Assembly (NCBI GenBank): GCA_034178705.1
Contig: JAXFQY010000108.1
Span: forward strand, 1 to 20,062
Source: RUG12395 sp034178705
GTDB taxonomy: Bacteria > Bacillota > Clostridia > Oscillospirales > CAG-272
Length of the DNA stretch: 20,062 nucleotides
Direction: 5' to 3'
Shown here: one piece after another, positions 7,828-14,826 of the stretch
Position numbering within the stretch: the first letter of the stretch is position 1
How the letters are laid out: every line of letters starts with the position of its first letter
Position numbers and translations under genes: made by a program
Notes under the pieces: generated by a model
Database searches by the model: none
What the model was told of the DNA's origin: nothing
The model's input: only the letters and a program-made list of their open reading frames with translations

Positions 7828-7857
7828 CAGTATGCGATTCGGAGAATGGTTTTATTC
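7828..7857 (-). promoter_or_regulatory. SigG-like sporulation promoter of the DUF1540 gene
   Basis: On the minus strand: GAATA (7853-7857), an 18-base spacer and CATACTG (7828-7834). The Bacillus SigG consensus as I recall it is GHATR, 18 bases, CATNHTA, so only the last base differs. Start would be near 7821, about 42 bases before the ATG. A small GACGG-AAACA-CCGTC hairpin lies at the predicted transcript start. No SigA-type promoter is evident here. Confidence 0.45.
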
Positions 7858-7872
7858 ACTTACGATAAAAAA

Positions 7873-8850
7873 TTAAATGTGTTTTTTCAGAATGTCGCAG
7901 AGCAAAAGAAGTCGCGCTCCCTCGGAAAGCTCTGCTGAAGGATCGTCCGAGAAAATGACCCGACCCGGCAGAAGGGGCTGTACGACATCATTGATTTCAC
8001 TGCGGCTAAGAGCGCCGCCGTCCCGAGCAAGCAGAAAAACCCGTACGCCTTTCCCGGGGAAGAAAGCCGAAACAGCGGAGAAAAGGGAGTCAAGAGAGGC
8101 GCGGTCGGGGGCCCCGAGCATATCAAGTCGCTCACCGAAGGTATTTCCGTCTACACGCAGTGACCGCGGAACCGCTGTATATGCAGAATACGGTTCTTCG
8201 GCATTCGGGAAAGCAAGCTCGGTGCTGTTTCCAAGCAGAACGGCAATCTGTTCGGGCGATCCGTGCAATTCCATTGAGGCTTCCGCGGCGGCAGCGGGAG
8301 TGACAACCTTCAGAAAGGACGAGGGAAACAAATTCAATATTTTTGACCGCACATCGAAGGAAGGGCAGCCCGGAGTCTCCGGGCGGAGAACGCCGGTTTC
8401 CCGATCAAAAACGCCGGGATGAATCAGTACAACCGCCCCCGGTTGACGGAAACGAATGCGGGAAAGCATATCCGTCATCCGATCGAGAAACTGCCCGAAA
8501 ACATCTGCGGGGAGACTTCCTGCGGAGCTACCATGCATCAGAGTAAGCGTCGTCTTTCCGTGCTCGTCATACAGCGTGAGAGTAGAGACCGCACCGGAGC
8601 AGTCAAGTACGCAGAAGGACAGAGCAGGGGAAAGAACGCAACGCATAGCGCGTCGCCCGATTTCGCTCTTTTCTTCCTTGTGAGATTTCATCAGCTCCGC
8701 GTTCTCAAAAAGAGCACAGAGTTTACCGATCGTCATCAGGCTGATTCCGGTTTTTTCGCTGATTTCGCGTCGGGTTACATCCGGCTGCGCCTCCATTTCT
8801 TTCAGGATCGAGACGCAGTGCAAAAGGCGTTCTGCTTTCTGTCTGTCCAT
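7873..8850 (-). CDS. ROK-like winged-helix transcriptional regulator with degenerate sugar-kinase fold
   Basis: The start is ATG 8850, preceded by a strong GGAGGAG 8 bases upstream; the in-frame ATG at 8904 lies inside the -35 box and is rejected. 325 residues. Residues 1-60 form a helix-turn-helix/winged helix (VTRREISEKTGISLMTIGKL). The rest resembles an actin-like ROK fold: VLDCSGAVSTLTLYDEHG at 81-98 sits where ROK proteins have their phosphate-binding DIGGT strand, but the glycine/threonine signature is lost. No ROK zinc motif (CxCGxxGC) is present. It probably senses a ligand and represses transcription without kinase activity; ROK regulators often respond to sugars, and the neighbouring surface hydrolase would suit that, but no target site is visible. 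The gene has its own strong promoter and lies divergent from sigG. Confidence 0.65.
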   Translation of the reverse strand: MDRQKAERLLHCVSILKEMEAQPDVTRREISEKTGISLMTIGKLCALFENAELMKSHKEEKSEIGRRAMRCVLSPALSFCVLDCSGAVSTLTLYDEHGKTTLTLMHGSSAGSLPADVFGQFLDRMTDMLSRIRFRQPGAVVLIHPGVFDRETGVLRPETPGCPSFDVRSKILNLFPSSFLKVVTPAAAAEASMELHGSPEQIAVLLGNSTELAFPNAEEPYSAYTAVPRSLRVDGNTFGERLDMLGAPDRASLDSLFSAVSAFFPGKGVRVFLLARDGGALSRSEINDVVQPLLPGRVIFSDDPSAELSEGARLLLLCDILKKHI

Positions 8851-8875
8851 ATCAGATGCTCCTCCCGTTTTTTTT

Positions 8876-8904
8876 ATCTTAGCAAGATTTTTCAGAAATG
8901 TCAA
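8876..8904 (-). promoter_or_regulatory. SigA-type promoter of the ROK-like regulator
   Basis: On the minus strand: a perfect TTGACA (8899-8904), a 17-base spacer and TAAGAT (8876-8881) with an extended TGC before it. The start site would fall about 20 bases before the GGAGGAG-led ATG at 8850, which supports that start choice. Confidence 0.75.
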
Positions 8905-8951
8905 GAACTACAGACGGCGATCATCTTCCAGCTTTTTCCGTTATGCCTGCT

Positions 8952-8980
8952 GAATTGCCTCGTTTGAAAAGGGCAATACT
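8952..8980 (+). promoter_or_regulatory. SigF/SigG-like promoter of sigG
   Basis: GAATT (8952-8956), a 15-base spacer and GGCAATACT (8972-8980). The -10 fits the forespore SigF pattern GGNNANAMT exactly; the -35 is a weak match. The overlapping CAATACT also partly fits SigG. In Bacillus, sigG is first transcribed by SigF and then by its own product, so such a site is expected. No SigA-type promoter was seen before this gene. Confidence 0.4.
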
Positions 8981-9009
8981 TTTCTTGAAAATCCAAAGAA
9001 CGGGGCGGT

Positions 9010-9786
9010 ATGATGTATTACGGAAAAGTGGAAATCTGCGGCGTGAACACAGCAAAACTGGAAAGTCTTACGGACGAGGAGAAGCGTGAGCTTCTCTCAC
9101 GGGTTAAACAGGGAGACGAGGAGGCCCGCCGCCTGCTTATCTCCGGTAATCTCCGTTTGGTTCTCAGCATTATTCAGCGATTTGCCAATCGTCGTGAAAA
9201 TATGGATGACCTTTTTCAGGTTGGATGTATCGGTTTGATTAAGGCAATTGATAATTTTAATACAGAACTGGATGTTAAGTTTTCGACCTATGCCGTCCCA
9301 ATGATTATCGGGGAGGTGCGCCGGTATCTGCGGGATAACAACGCCATCCGTGTGAGCCGCTCTCTGCGGGACCTTGCCTATCGGGCACTGCAAGCGCGCG
9401 AGGAGCTTTCCGCGCGGCTTGAAAGAGAGCCGACAGTGGAGGAGATTGCAGCGCAGCTCGGAGAGGATAAACGCACCGTTTCCTGTGCAATGGAAGCCAT
9501 TGTGGAGCCGGTTTCCATCTATGAATCCGTTTACAACGACGGCGGAGACTCCATTTATGTCATCGATCAGCTTAGCGACGGAGAGACCTGCGACGACGCC
9601 TGGCTTGAGGATATTGCGCTGAAAGAAGCCATGAAAAAGCTGTCGGAGAGGGAAAAAAAGATCATCGATATGCGTTTCTACCGTGGGAAAACGCAGATGG
9701 AAATCGCAGAAGAAATCGGAATTTCTCAGGCGCAGGTATCGCGCCTTGAAAAAGGTGCTTTGATGAGAATCCGAAAGCAAATGTAA
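9010..9786 (+). CDS. sigG: RNA polymerase sporulation sigma factor SigG
   Basis: 258 residues, the usual length for SigG. The N-terminus GKVEICGVNTAKL is the SigG signature, distinguishing it from SigF and SigB-type factors. Region 2 (about 45-105) includes DDLFQVGCIGLIKAIDNF and KFSTYAVPMIIGEVRRYLRDN; region 3 follows from about 112; region 4 (about 205-250) carries the helix-turn-helix TQMEIAEEIGISQAQVSRLEK. SigG directs late forespore transcription (small acid-soluble proteins, germinant receptors, SpoVA). ATG 9010 and ATG 9013 are both possible; the SD-like GGGGCGG is close to both. The gene stands alone, without the spoIIGA-sigE genes that precede it in many Bacillota, and has a strong terminator of its own. 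Its presence shows that the organism, or a recent ancestor, makes endospores. Confidence 0.95.
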   Translation: MMYYGKVEICGVNTAKLESLTDEEKRELLSRVKQGDEEARRLLISGNLRLVLSIIQRFANRRENMDDLFQVGCIGLIKAIDNFNTELDVKFSTYAVPMIIGEVRRYLRDNNAIRVSRSLRDLAYRALQAREELSARLEREPTVEEIAAQLGEDKRTVSCAMEAIVEPVSIYESVYNDGGDSIYVIDQLSDGETCDDAWLEDIALKEAMKKLSEREKKIIDMRFYRGKTQMEIAEEIGISQAQVSRLEKGALMRIRKQM

Positions 9787-9795
9787 AAATACTGA

Positions 9796-9836
9796 GGACT
9801 GCCGCCCATGTAAAAGACATGGCGGCAGTCCTTTTT
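9796..9836 (+). terminator. Intrinsic terminator of sigG
   Basis: GGACTGCCGCC pairs with GGCGGCAGTCC, and an inner ATGT/ACAT closes an AAAAG loop (9796-9831, one bulged C). TTTTT follows at 9832-9836. It starts 10 bases after the sigG stop codon. It lies between convergent sigG and asd and may serve both; the minus-strand tail (TCAGTATTTTT) is weaker. Confidence 0.9.
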
Positions 9837-9853
9837 CCGAATGCTAAATATGC

Positions 9854-10933
9854 TCAGTAATTGAAATATCCCTCGCGGAACAGCAGCTCTGCAATCAAAA
9901 CCGCCCCGCCTGCTGCACCGCGCAGTGTGTTATGGGAGAGGCCGACAAACTTCCAGTCAAAGATTGTGTCCTCGCGGAGTCTGCCGACGGAAACGCCCAT
10001 ACCGCCGTAAAGATCACGGTCGAGTCTGGCCTGCGGGCGATCGTTTTCCTCAAAATAAGTGACAAACTGCTTAGGGGCGCTCGGAAGCTCCAGAACCTGT
10101 GGCATGCCCCGGAAGTTTGCCCAGGCTTCGAGTATTTCTTCCTTTGTCGGTTTTTTTTCAAAGCTGACGAAAACTGCGGCGGTGTGTCCGTCCGAGACCG
10201 GAACCCGGATGCACTGTGTGGTAATCAGGGGTTCTTTTGCTCTGACGATAATGCCGTTTTCCACGTGTCCCCAGATTTTCAGCGGCTCCTGCTCGCTTTT
10301 TTCCTCCTCTCCGCCGATGTAAGGAATCACGTTGTCTGTCATCTCCGGCCACTCGCGGAATGTTTTTCCGGCACCGGAGATTGCCTGATAAGTGGTTGCA
10401 AGAACCTTTGTCGGTCGGAATGAAAGCAGCGGAGTAAGCGCGGGAACATAGCTTTGAATGGAGCAATTCGGTTTAACGGCAATAAAGCCGCGTATTGTGC
10501 CGAGCCGGGCGCGCTGTGTGGCAATCACAGCAAGATGGTCTTCGTTGATTTCCGGAATAACCATCGGAACATCCGGCTCATTCCGATTCGCCGAGTTGTT
10601 GGAAACAACGGGAATTTCCGCTTTTGCATAGGTGATTTCCAGGTTTTTTGTGTAATCTTTCGGCATGTTGATTGCACAGAAAACCATGTCAACGAGTTTT
10701 TTTACGGCATGTACATCTTCCGCGTCCATGACGGTCATATCCGCGACGGATTCCGGAATCGGCTCCGCCATTTTCCAGCGCTCCCCGACGGCCTCGCGAT
10801 AGGTTTTTCCGGCAGAGCGTCCGCTTGCAGCGAGCGCGGAAATTTCAAAATATGGGTGGTTCTGCAAAAGCAGAATAAAGCGCTGACCGACCATTCCGGT
10901 CGCGCCGATGATACCGACCTTCAGCTTTTCCAT
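9854..10933 (-). CDS. asd: Aspartate-semialdehyde dehydrogenase (archaeal/fungal-type)
   Basis: 359 residues, with a strong GGAGG site 4 bases before ATG 10933. The NADPH-binding loop GATGMVGQRF is at 10-19, the catalytic cysteine is Cys157 in VKPNCSIQ, and His250 in RVPVSDGHT completes the active site. The enzyme reduces aspartyl phosphate to aspartate semialdehyde, the branch point to lysine, diaminopimelate, threonine and methionine. The sequence (GATGMVGQRF, KPNCSIQSY, longer C-terminus ending in LFREGYFNY) matches the archaeal/fungal-like branch of the family, not the classic Gram-negative type; several anaerobic Clostridia carry this form. It is monocistronic, with a perfect promoter and a short leader of about 33 bases, too short for a lysine riboswitch. 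No lysC or dapA is adjacent. Confidence 0.94.
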   Translation of the reverse strand: MEKLKVGIIGATGMVGQRFILLLQNHPYFEISALAASGRSAGKTYREAVGERWKMAEPIPESVADMTVMDAEDVHAVKKLVDMVFCAINMPKDYTKNLEITYAKAEIPVVSNNSANRNEPDVPMVIPEINEDHLAVIATQRARLGTIRGFIAVKPNCSIQSYVPALTPLLSFRPTKVLATTYQAISGAGKTFREWPEMTDNVIPYIGGEEEKSEQEPLKIWGHVENGIIVRAKEPLITTQCIRVPVSDGHTAAVFVSFEKKPTKEEILEAWANFRGMPQVLELPSAPKQFVTYFEENDRPQARLDRDLYGGMGVSVGRLREDTIFDWKFVGLSHNTLRGAAGGAVLIAELLFREGYFNY

Positions 10934-10972
10934 GGTTCCTCCAAAAATGCATAGTATAAAACATTTTCCTGC

Positions 10973-11001
10973 ATTATATCACTTTGTCCGCTTTCTGTCA
11001 A
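10973..11001 (-). promoter_or_regulatory. Perfect-consensus SigA promoter of asd
   Basis: On the minus strand: TTGACA (10996-11001), 17 bases, TATAAT (10973-10978), with TG at the extended -10 position. No mismatch to the consensus. Start near 10966. Confidence 0.9.
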
Positions 11002-11079
11002 TCGGAAGACCGGATTTCTTTTCGTTTCTTTTCCTTCTTTCCAGCATATGTCCACGGCGGTTAAAAGTTGAAAATACTA

Positions 11080-11108
11080 TTGCGCGCCGCACGCAAAAGT
11101 GCTACAAT
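11080..11108 (+). promoter_or_regulatory. SigA-type promoter of pcrA
   Basis: TTGCGC (11080-11085), a 17-base spacer and TACAAT (11103-11108). The transcript would begin near 11115, about 27 bases before the ATG at 11142. This rules out the in-frame start 78 codons upstream. Confidence 0.65.
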
Positions 11109-11141
11109 AAAGCAAAAGAAAGAGAAACGGACAGAAATTGC

Positions 11142-13559
11142 ATGGAACAACAGCTGATTCAGGCTTATCATGAAATAAAAAGAAAACTCTTTGACCGGGC
11201 GTATGCTTTTCTGAATGAGAAGCAACGGGAAGCGGTTTTTACCACGGAGGGACCGCTTTTGGTTCTTGCCGGAGCCGGAAGCGGAAAAACCACGGTGCTT
11301 GTGCGGCGCATTGCTTTCCTGATCCGTTACGGGAATGCCTATCACAGCGAGACGGTTCCGGAAGGGCTTACTGAGGAGACGGTTGAGGATTACCGGTCTG
11401 CTTCGGAACTTCTTACCCCTGTGGAAATTGAAAAACTTCTGCCGGACTTTGCCTGTCATCCTGTCCCCTCGTGGGCGGTACTTGCCATTACCTTTACCAA
11501 TAAAGCGGCAAATGAAATGAAGGCGCGTCTTTCCGCATTGCTGGACGATCCGGAGAATCCCGACGCGCCGAAGAATGAAGTGACTGCAGGGACCTTTCAC
11601 TCGGTCTGCCTGCGTATGCTGCGTCGGGATGCCGAATTGCTCGGCTATGCCCCCGGCTTCACGATTTACGATCAGGACGACAGCAAGCGGCTGATCGGAA
11701 CCATCATCCGTGAGCTGCGCATCGATGACAAAATCCTTGACCCGAAGGCCTGTCAGAATATGATCAGCCGCGCGAAAGACCGCCTGATAACGCCGGAAGA
11801 GTTTCTGAAAGAAGCTTACGGAGAACGGGAGCGGGACTGCGCGGCGGTATATGCGGAATACAGCAAGCGTCTTGCCGCTGCCAACGCAATGGATTTCGAC
11901 GATATCATTATGAACACGGTCCGTTTACTTGAGGAATATCCGGAGGTTCTGGAGCGTTACCGCAGAAAATTCAAGTATATTTGTATCGATGAGTATCAGG
12001 ATACGAATGTTGCCCAGTTCCGGCTATGCTATCTTCTGGCGTCCGGAACGCGGAACCTTATGGTTGTCGGAGATGATGACCAAAGTATTTATGCTTTCCG
12101 CGGAGCAACGGTGGAGAATATCCTCACCTTTGATAAAGTGTTTCCCGATACCAAAATCGTCAAGCTTGAGCAAAACTATCGCAGTACCGAATATATTCTG
12201 GATGCGGCGAACGCCGTAATCGCACACAATTCCGCCCGCCACAGCAAAAGCCTTTGGACCGACGGGGAGAGCGGGGAAAAGATCCGTTCTGTCCGCGTGC
12301 AGGATCAGAATGCCGAGGCGCGTTATATCTGTAAGCAGATTGAAGAATCGGTTGCGGCAGGAAAGACAAAATACGCGGATCATGCGGTGCTTTATCGCGT
12401 GAACGCGCAGGCGAACAGCATAGAATCCGTGCTTGCCAAAAGCGGACTTCCGTTTCGCGTTCTCGGCGGTACCCGCTTTTATGATCGGAAGGAAATCCGT
12501 GATATTCTTGCATATCTCTGCCTTGTTTCCAACCACGGAGATAATCTCCGACTTAAGCGTATTGTAAATGAGCCGAAGCGAAAGATCGGGGACACGGCAC
12601 TTGATGCTGCCGAGCAGATTGCGTCGGAAAACGGGATCAGCGTTTTTGAGGCCATGCGCCGCTCCGGGGAGTTTCCGTATCTGAAGAATTACACGGCGCG
12701 CTTTATTGCCTTTACCGATCTGATTACCGAGCTGACAGAATATGCGGCATCCCACAGCGTTCCGGAGATCATTGAACGCGTAATTCTGTCTTCCGGCTAT
12801 AAGCAGATGCTTGCAGCGGCCGGGCCGACCGAGCAGGATCGGCTTGATAACCTTGAAGAACTGGTTTCTGCCGGAGTGGAATATGAGAAACGCTCCGATG
12901 AGCCCTCTTTGTTCGGATTTCTCGAAGAGGTCGCTCTTGTATCGGATATTGACAAATATGACGAAACGGCGGATGCTGTCGTCCTGATGACGATTCACAG
13001 CGCAAAGGGATTGGAGTTTTCCAGTGTTTTTCTTCCCGGAATGGAGGAGGGGGTCTTCCCCGGAACAAGAACAATCGCCAATCCCGAGGAAATGGATGAG
13101 GAGCGCCGGCTTGCTTATGTTGCAATTACCCGGGCGAAAAAGACGCTGACCCTGACCTATACGAAGGAGCGCCTGCTTTACGGTCGGACATCTTTTAATC
13201 CGCCAAGCCGGTTTCTTGCGGAAATCGGAGAGAACTGTCTGGAAAAAATCGATGAGACGGTGCTGCGCTCTCCGTCCCGGGGGATTTCGTACAACCCCGG
13301 AACAGCGCGCGGAGTCCTTACATCCGGTTTTGCATCTTCCACACGGACTGCATCCCGCCCCGATTCATCCTTTTCCCGTGCGGATCGGGGTACGCAAAAG
13401 GTTTTTTCCCCCGGGATGCGGGTTGTTCATCTTTCTTTCGGTACGGGCACGGTAACAGCGGTTACTCCGATGGGCGGAGACGTTCTTTATGATGTTGATT
13501 TTGATAATGCCGGTCATAAAAGACTGATGGGAAGCTATGCCCGTCTGAAGGCGGAATAA
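11142..13559 (+). CDS. pcrA: ATP-dependent DNA helicase PcrA/UvrD
   Basis: The start is ATG 11142, placed by the promoter at 11080-11108; the ribosome binding site is weak (purine-rich GAAAGAG about 20 bases away). 805 residues with all superfamily 1A motifs: Walker A AGAGSGKT (43-50), Ia ITFTNKAANEMKAR (116), TFHS, Walker B CIDEYQDT (Asp283, Glu284), GDDDQSIYAFRGA, QNYRST, TIHSAKGLEF and VAITRAKK. The C-terminus (about 754-805, SPGMRVVHLSFGTGTV...) is the Tudor-like RNA-polymerase-binding domain typical of PcrA. It unwinds DNA 3' to 5' in nucleotide excision repair, displaces RecA and acts at transcription-replication conflicts. An acidic insert of about 48 residues (63-110) separates motifs I and Ia, which are normally close. 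It is followed after 51 bases by rimM, with no terminator seen. uvrC lies 4.8 kb downstream. Confidence 0.95.
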   Translation: MEQQLIQAYHEIKRKLFDRAYAFLNEKQREAVFTTEGPLLVLAGAGSGKTTVLVRRIAFLIRYGNAYHSETVPEGLTEETVEDYRSASELLTPVEIEKLLPDFACHPVPSWAVLAITFTNKAANEMKARLSALLDDPENPDAPKNEVTAGTFHSVCLRMLRRDAELLGYAPGFTIYDQDDSKRLIGTIIRELRIDDKILDPKACQNMISRAKDRLITPEEFLKEAYGERERDCAAVYAEYSKRLAAANAMDFDDIIMNTVRLLEEYPEVLERYRRKFKYICIDEYQDTNVAQFRLCYLLASGTRNLMVVGDDDQSIYAFRGATVENILTFDKVFPDTKIVKLEQNYRSTEYILDAANAVIAHNSARHSKSLWTDGESGEKIRSVRVQDQNAEARYICKQIEESVAAGKTKYADHAVLYRVNAQANSIESVLAKSGLPFRVLGGTRFYDRKEIRDILAYLCLVSNHGDNLRLKRIVNEPKRKIGDTALDAAEQIASENGISVFEAMRRSGEFPYLKNYTARFIAFTDLITELTEYAASHSVPEIIERVILSSGYKQMLAAAGPTEQDRLDNLEELVSAGVEYEKRSDEPSLFGFLEEVALVSDIDKYDETADAVVLMTIHSAKGLEFSSVFLPGMEEGVFPGTRTIANPEEMDEERRLAYVAITRAKKTLTLTYTKERLLYGRTSFNPPSRFLAEIGENCLEKIDETVLRSPSRGISYNPGTARGVLTSGFASSTRTASRPDSSFSRADRGTQKVFSPGMRVVHLSFGTGTVTAVTPMGGDVLYDVDFDNAGHKRLMGSYARLKAE

Positions 13560-13575
13560 GCTTTTACAAAAACGG

Positions 13576-13604
13576 TTGCATTACTTCGGAAGGTATGGTA
13601 ATAT
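13576..13604 (+). promoter_or_regulatory. Promoter placing +1 at the rimM start codon
   Basis: TTGCAT (13576-13581), 17 bases, TAATAT (13599-13604); a perfect TATAAT overlaps at 13602-13607. With the first -10, transcription starts at about 13611, which is the A of the rimM ATG. No Shine-Dalgarno sequence precedes that ATG. Read-through from pcrA is the alternative source of message. Confidence 0.5.
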
Positions 13605-13610
13605 AATACT

Positions 13611-14126
13611 ATGATAAAGGAATACCTTGAATGCGGTTTTGTCCGCAACACACACGGCGTTCGCGGTCTCCTGCGTGTTTCCCACTGCTGTGACAGCGCG
13701 GAGGTTTTCTGCTCGCTGAAGCAGGTTTATACGGAACGCGGCGGGGAATATCTGCCTTATTCTGTTAAAAGCGCTGCCGTTCACGGGACGGTGATTCTTC
13801 TTGCACTGGAAGGGGTGGATTCTTTAGACGATGCGGTTCGCTTCAAAAACCGAACCCTCTATGCCAGACGTTCCGATATCCCACTGCCGGAGGGGGCGCG
13901 CTTTATTGCGGATCTGATCGGTCTTCCTGTTATCGACGCCGTCACCGGAATACGCTACGGCATTCTGTCTGACGTAGTGAACCGCGGCGCGTCGGATGTT
14001 TATGAGATCAAAACCCCCGGAGGAATCGCCCTGATGCCCGCTGTTCCGGAATTTGTGGCATCGATTGACCCGGAACGGGGAATTTTTGTTACGCCGATTG
14101 AAGGGATGTTCAACGATGAGGTTTGA
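13611..14126 (+). CDS. rimM: Ribosome maturation factor RimM
   Basis: 171 residues, normal for the family. The N-terminal EYLECGFVRNTHGVRGLLRV (residues 4-23) is the RimM signature; the C-terminal half (from about 97, RFIADLIGLPVIDAVTG) is the PRC-barrel that binds protein S19. RimM helps assemble the head of the 30S subunit. The start must be ATG 13611 because the conserved block begins three codons later and no other in-frame start exists. That ATG has no ribosome binding site and sits directly on a promoter, so initiation is probably leaderless or depends on message from pcrA. The end overlaps trmD by 11 bases, as in many bacteria. rpsP and the KH-domain gene, which often precede rimM in Bacillota, are missing here. 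Confidence 0.94.
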   Translation: MIKEYLECGFVRNTHGVRGLLRVSHCCDSAEVFCSLKQVYTERGGEYLPYSVKSAAVHGTVILLALEGVDSLDDAVRFKNRTLYARRSDIPLPEGARFIADLIGLPVIDAVTGIRYGILSDVVNRGASDVYEIKTPGGIALMPAVPEFVASIDPERGIFVTPIEGMFNDEV

Positions 14127-14808
14127 TATTCTGACCCTGTTTCCCGAATACTGCGACACAATTCTGAGTGAAAGCATTATCGGTCGGGCGCGCCGCGCCG
14201 GTATTATTGAAGTAAAAACCTATAATATCCGTGATTATTCGGAGGACAAGCATCGCCGCGTTGATGATACCCCGTATGGCGGGGGAAAGGGTATGCTGAT
14301 GGCCGCTCCCCCGATTGTGTCTTGCTTTGAAGGGGCCCTTGCTGACGGGCGGGATCCCTGTTGTCAGATCAATTACCGCTGCATTTATCTTTCTCCGAAG
14401 GGGAAGGTGTTTACGCAGACGGATGCCCGGCGCCTTGCCGCTTACGACCGTCTGATCCTTCTTTGCGGACATTATGAAGGGGTGGATCAGCGCGCGATCG
14501 ACATTGTTGCCGATGAAGAGATATCAATCGGGGATTTTGTTCTGACAGGGGGAGAAATCCCTGCCTGTATTCTCGTTGATGCGGTTGCACGTCTTGTCCC
14601 CGGTGTGTTGGCCGCGGATGAATGCCATGAGATTGAATCCTTTTCCGGAGGAAAGCTGGAGTTTCCCCAGTATACCCGTCCGTACAGTTTTCGCGGCAGG
14701 ACCGTGCCGGATGTCCTTCTATCCGGCAATCATGCAGAAATAGAAAAGTGGCGGCAGGAACAGTCGGAAAAGCTGACGCAGGAACGCAGACCCGATCTCA
14801 AGGGATAA
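14116..14808 (+). CDS. trmD: tRNA (guanine-N1)-methyltransferase TrmD
   Basis: The start is ATG 14116 (MRFDILTLFPEYC), overlapping rimM by 11 bases; translation is likely coupled. 230 residues with a SPOUT knot: PYGGGKGMLM (53-62), LLCGHYEGVDQRAID (115-129), SIGDFVLTGGE (137-147) and the AdoMet/catalytic loop around Asp169 with YTRP at 186-189. It methylates G37 at N1 in tRNAs with G36, preventing +1 frameshifting; essential in most bacteria. rplS, the usual next gene, is not here; an O-antigen-ligase-type polymerase follows after 18 bases with no terminator. Confidence 0.96.
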   Translation: MRFDILTLFPEYCDTILSESIIGRARRAGIIEVKTYNIRDYSEDKHRRVDDTPYGGGKGMLMAAPPIVSCFEGALADGRDPCCQINYRCIYLSPKGKVFTQTDARRLAAYDRLILLCGHYEGVDQRAIDIVADEEISIGDFVLTGGEIPACILVDAVARLVPGVLAADECHEIESFSGGKLEFPQYTRPYSFRGRTVPDVLLSGNHAEIEKWRQEQSEKLTQERRPDLKG

Positions 14809-14826
14809 CATCGGAAAGGACGGAAA

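Noticed and set aside
10934..10966. Lysine riboswitch or T-box before asd
   Set aside because: The leader is only about 33 bases long and has no room for either structure.
12024..12998. Open frame of 324 codons on the minus strand
   Set aside because: Antisense to the pcrA helicase motifs; no start signals or known domain.
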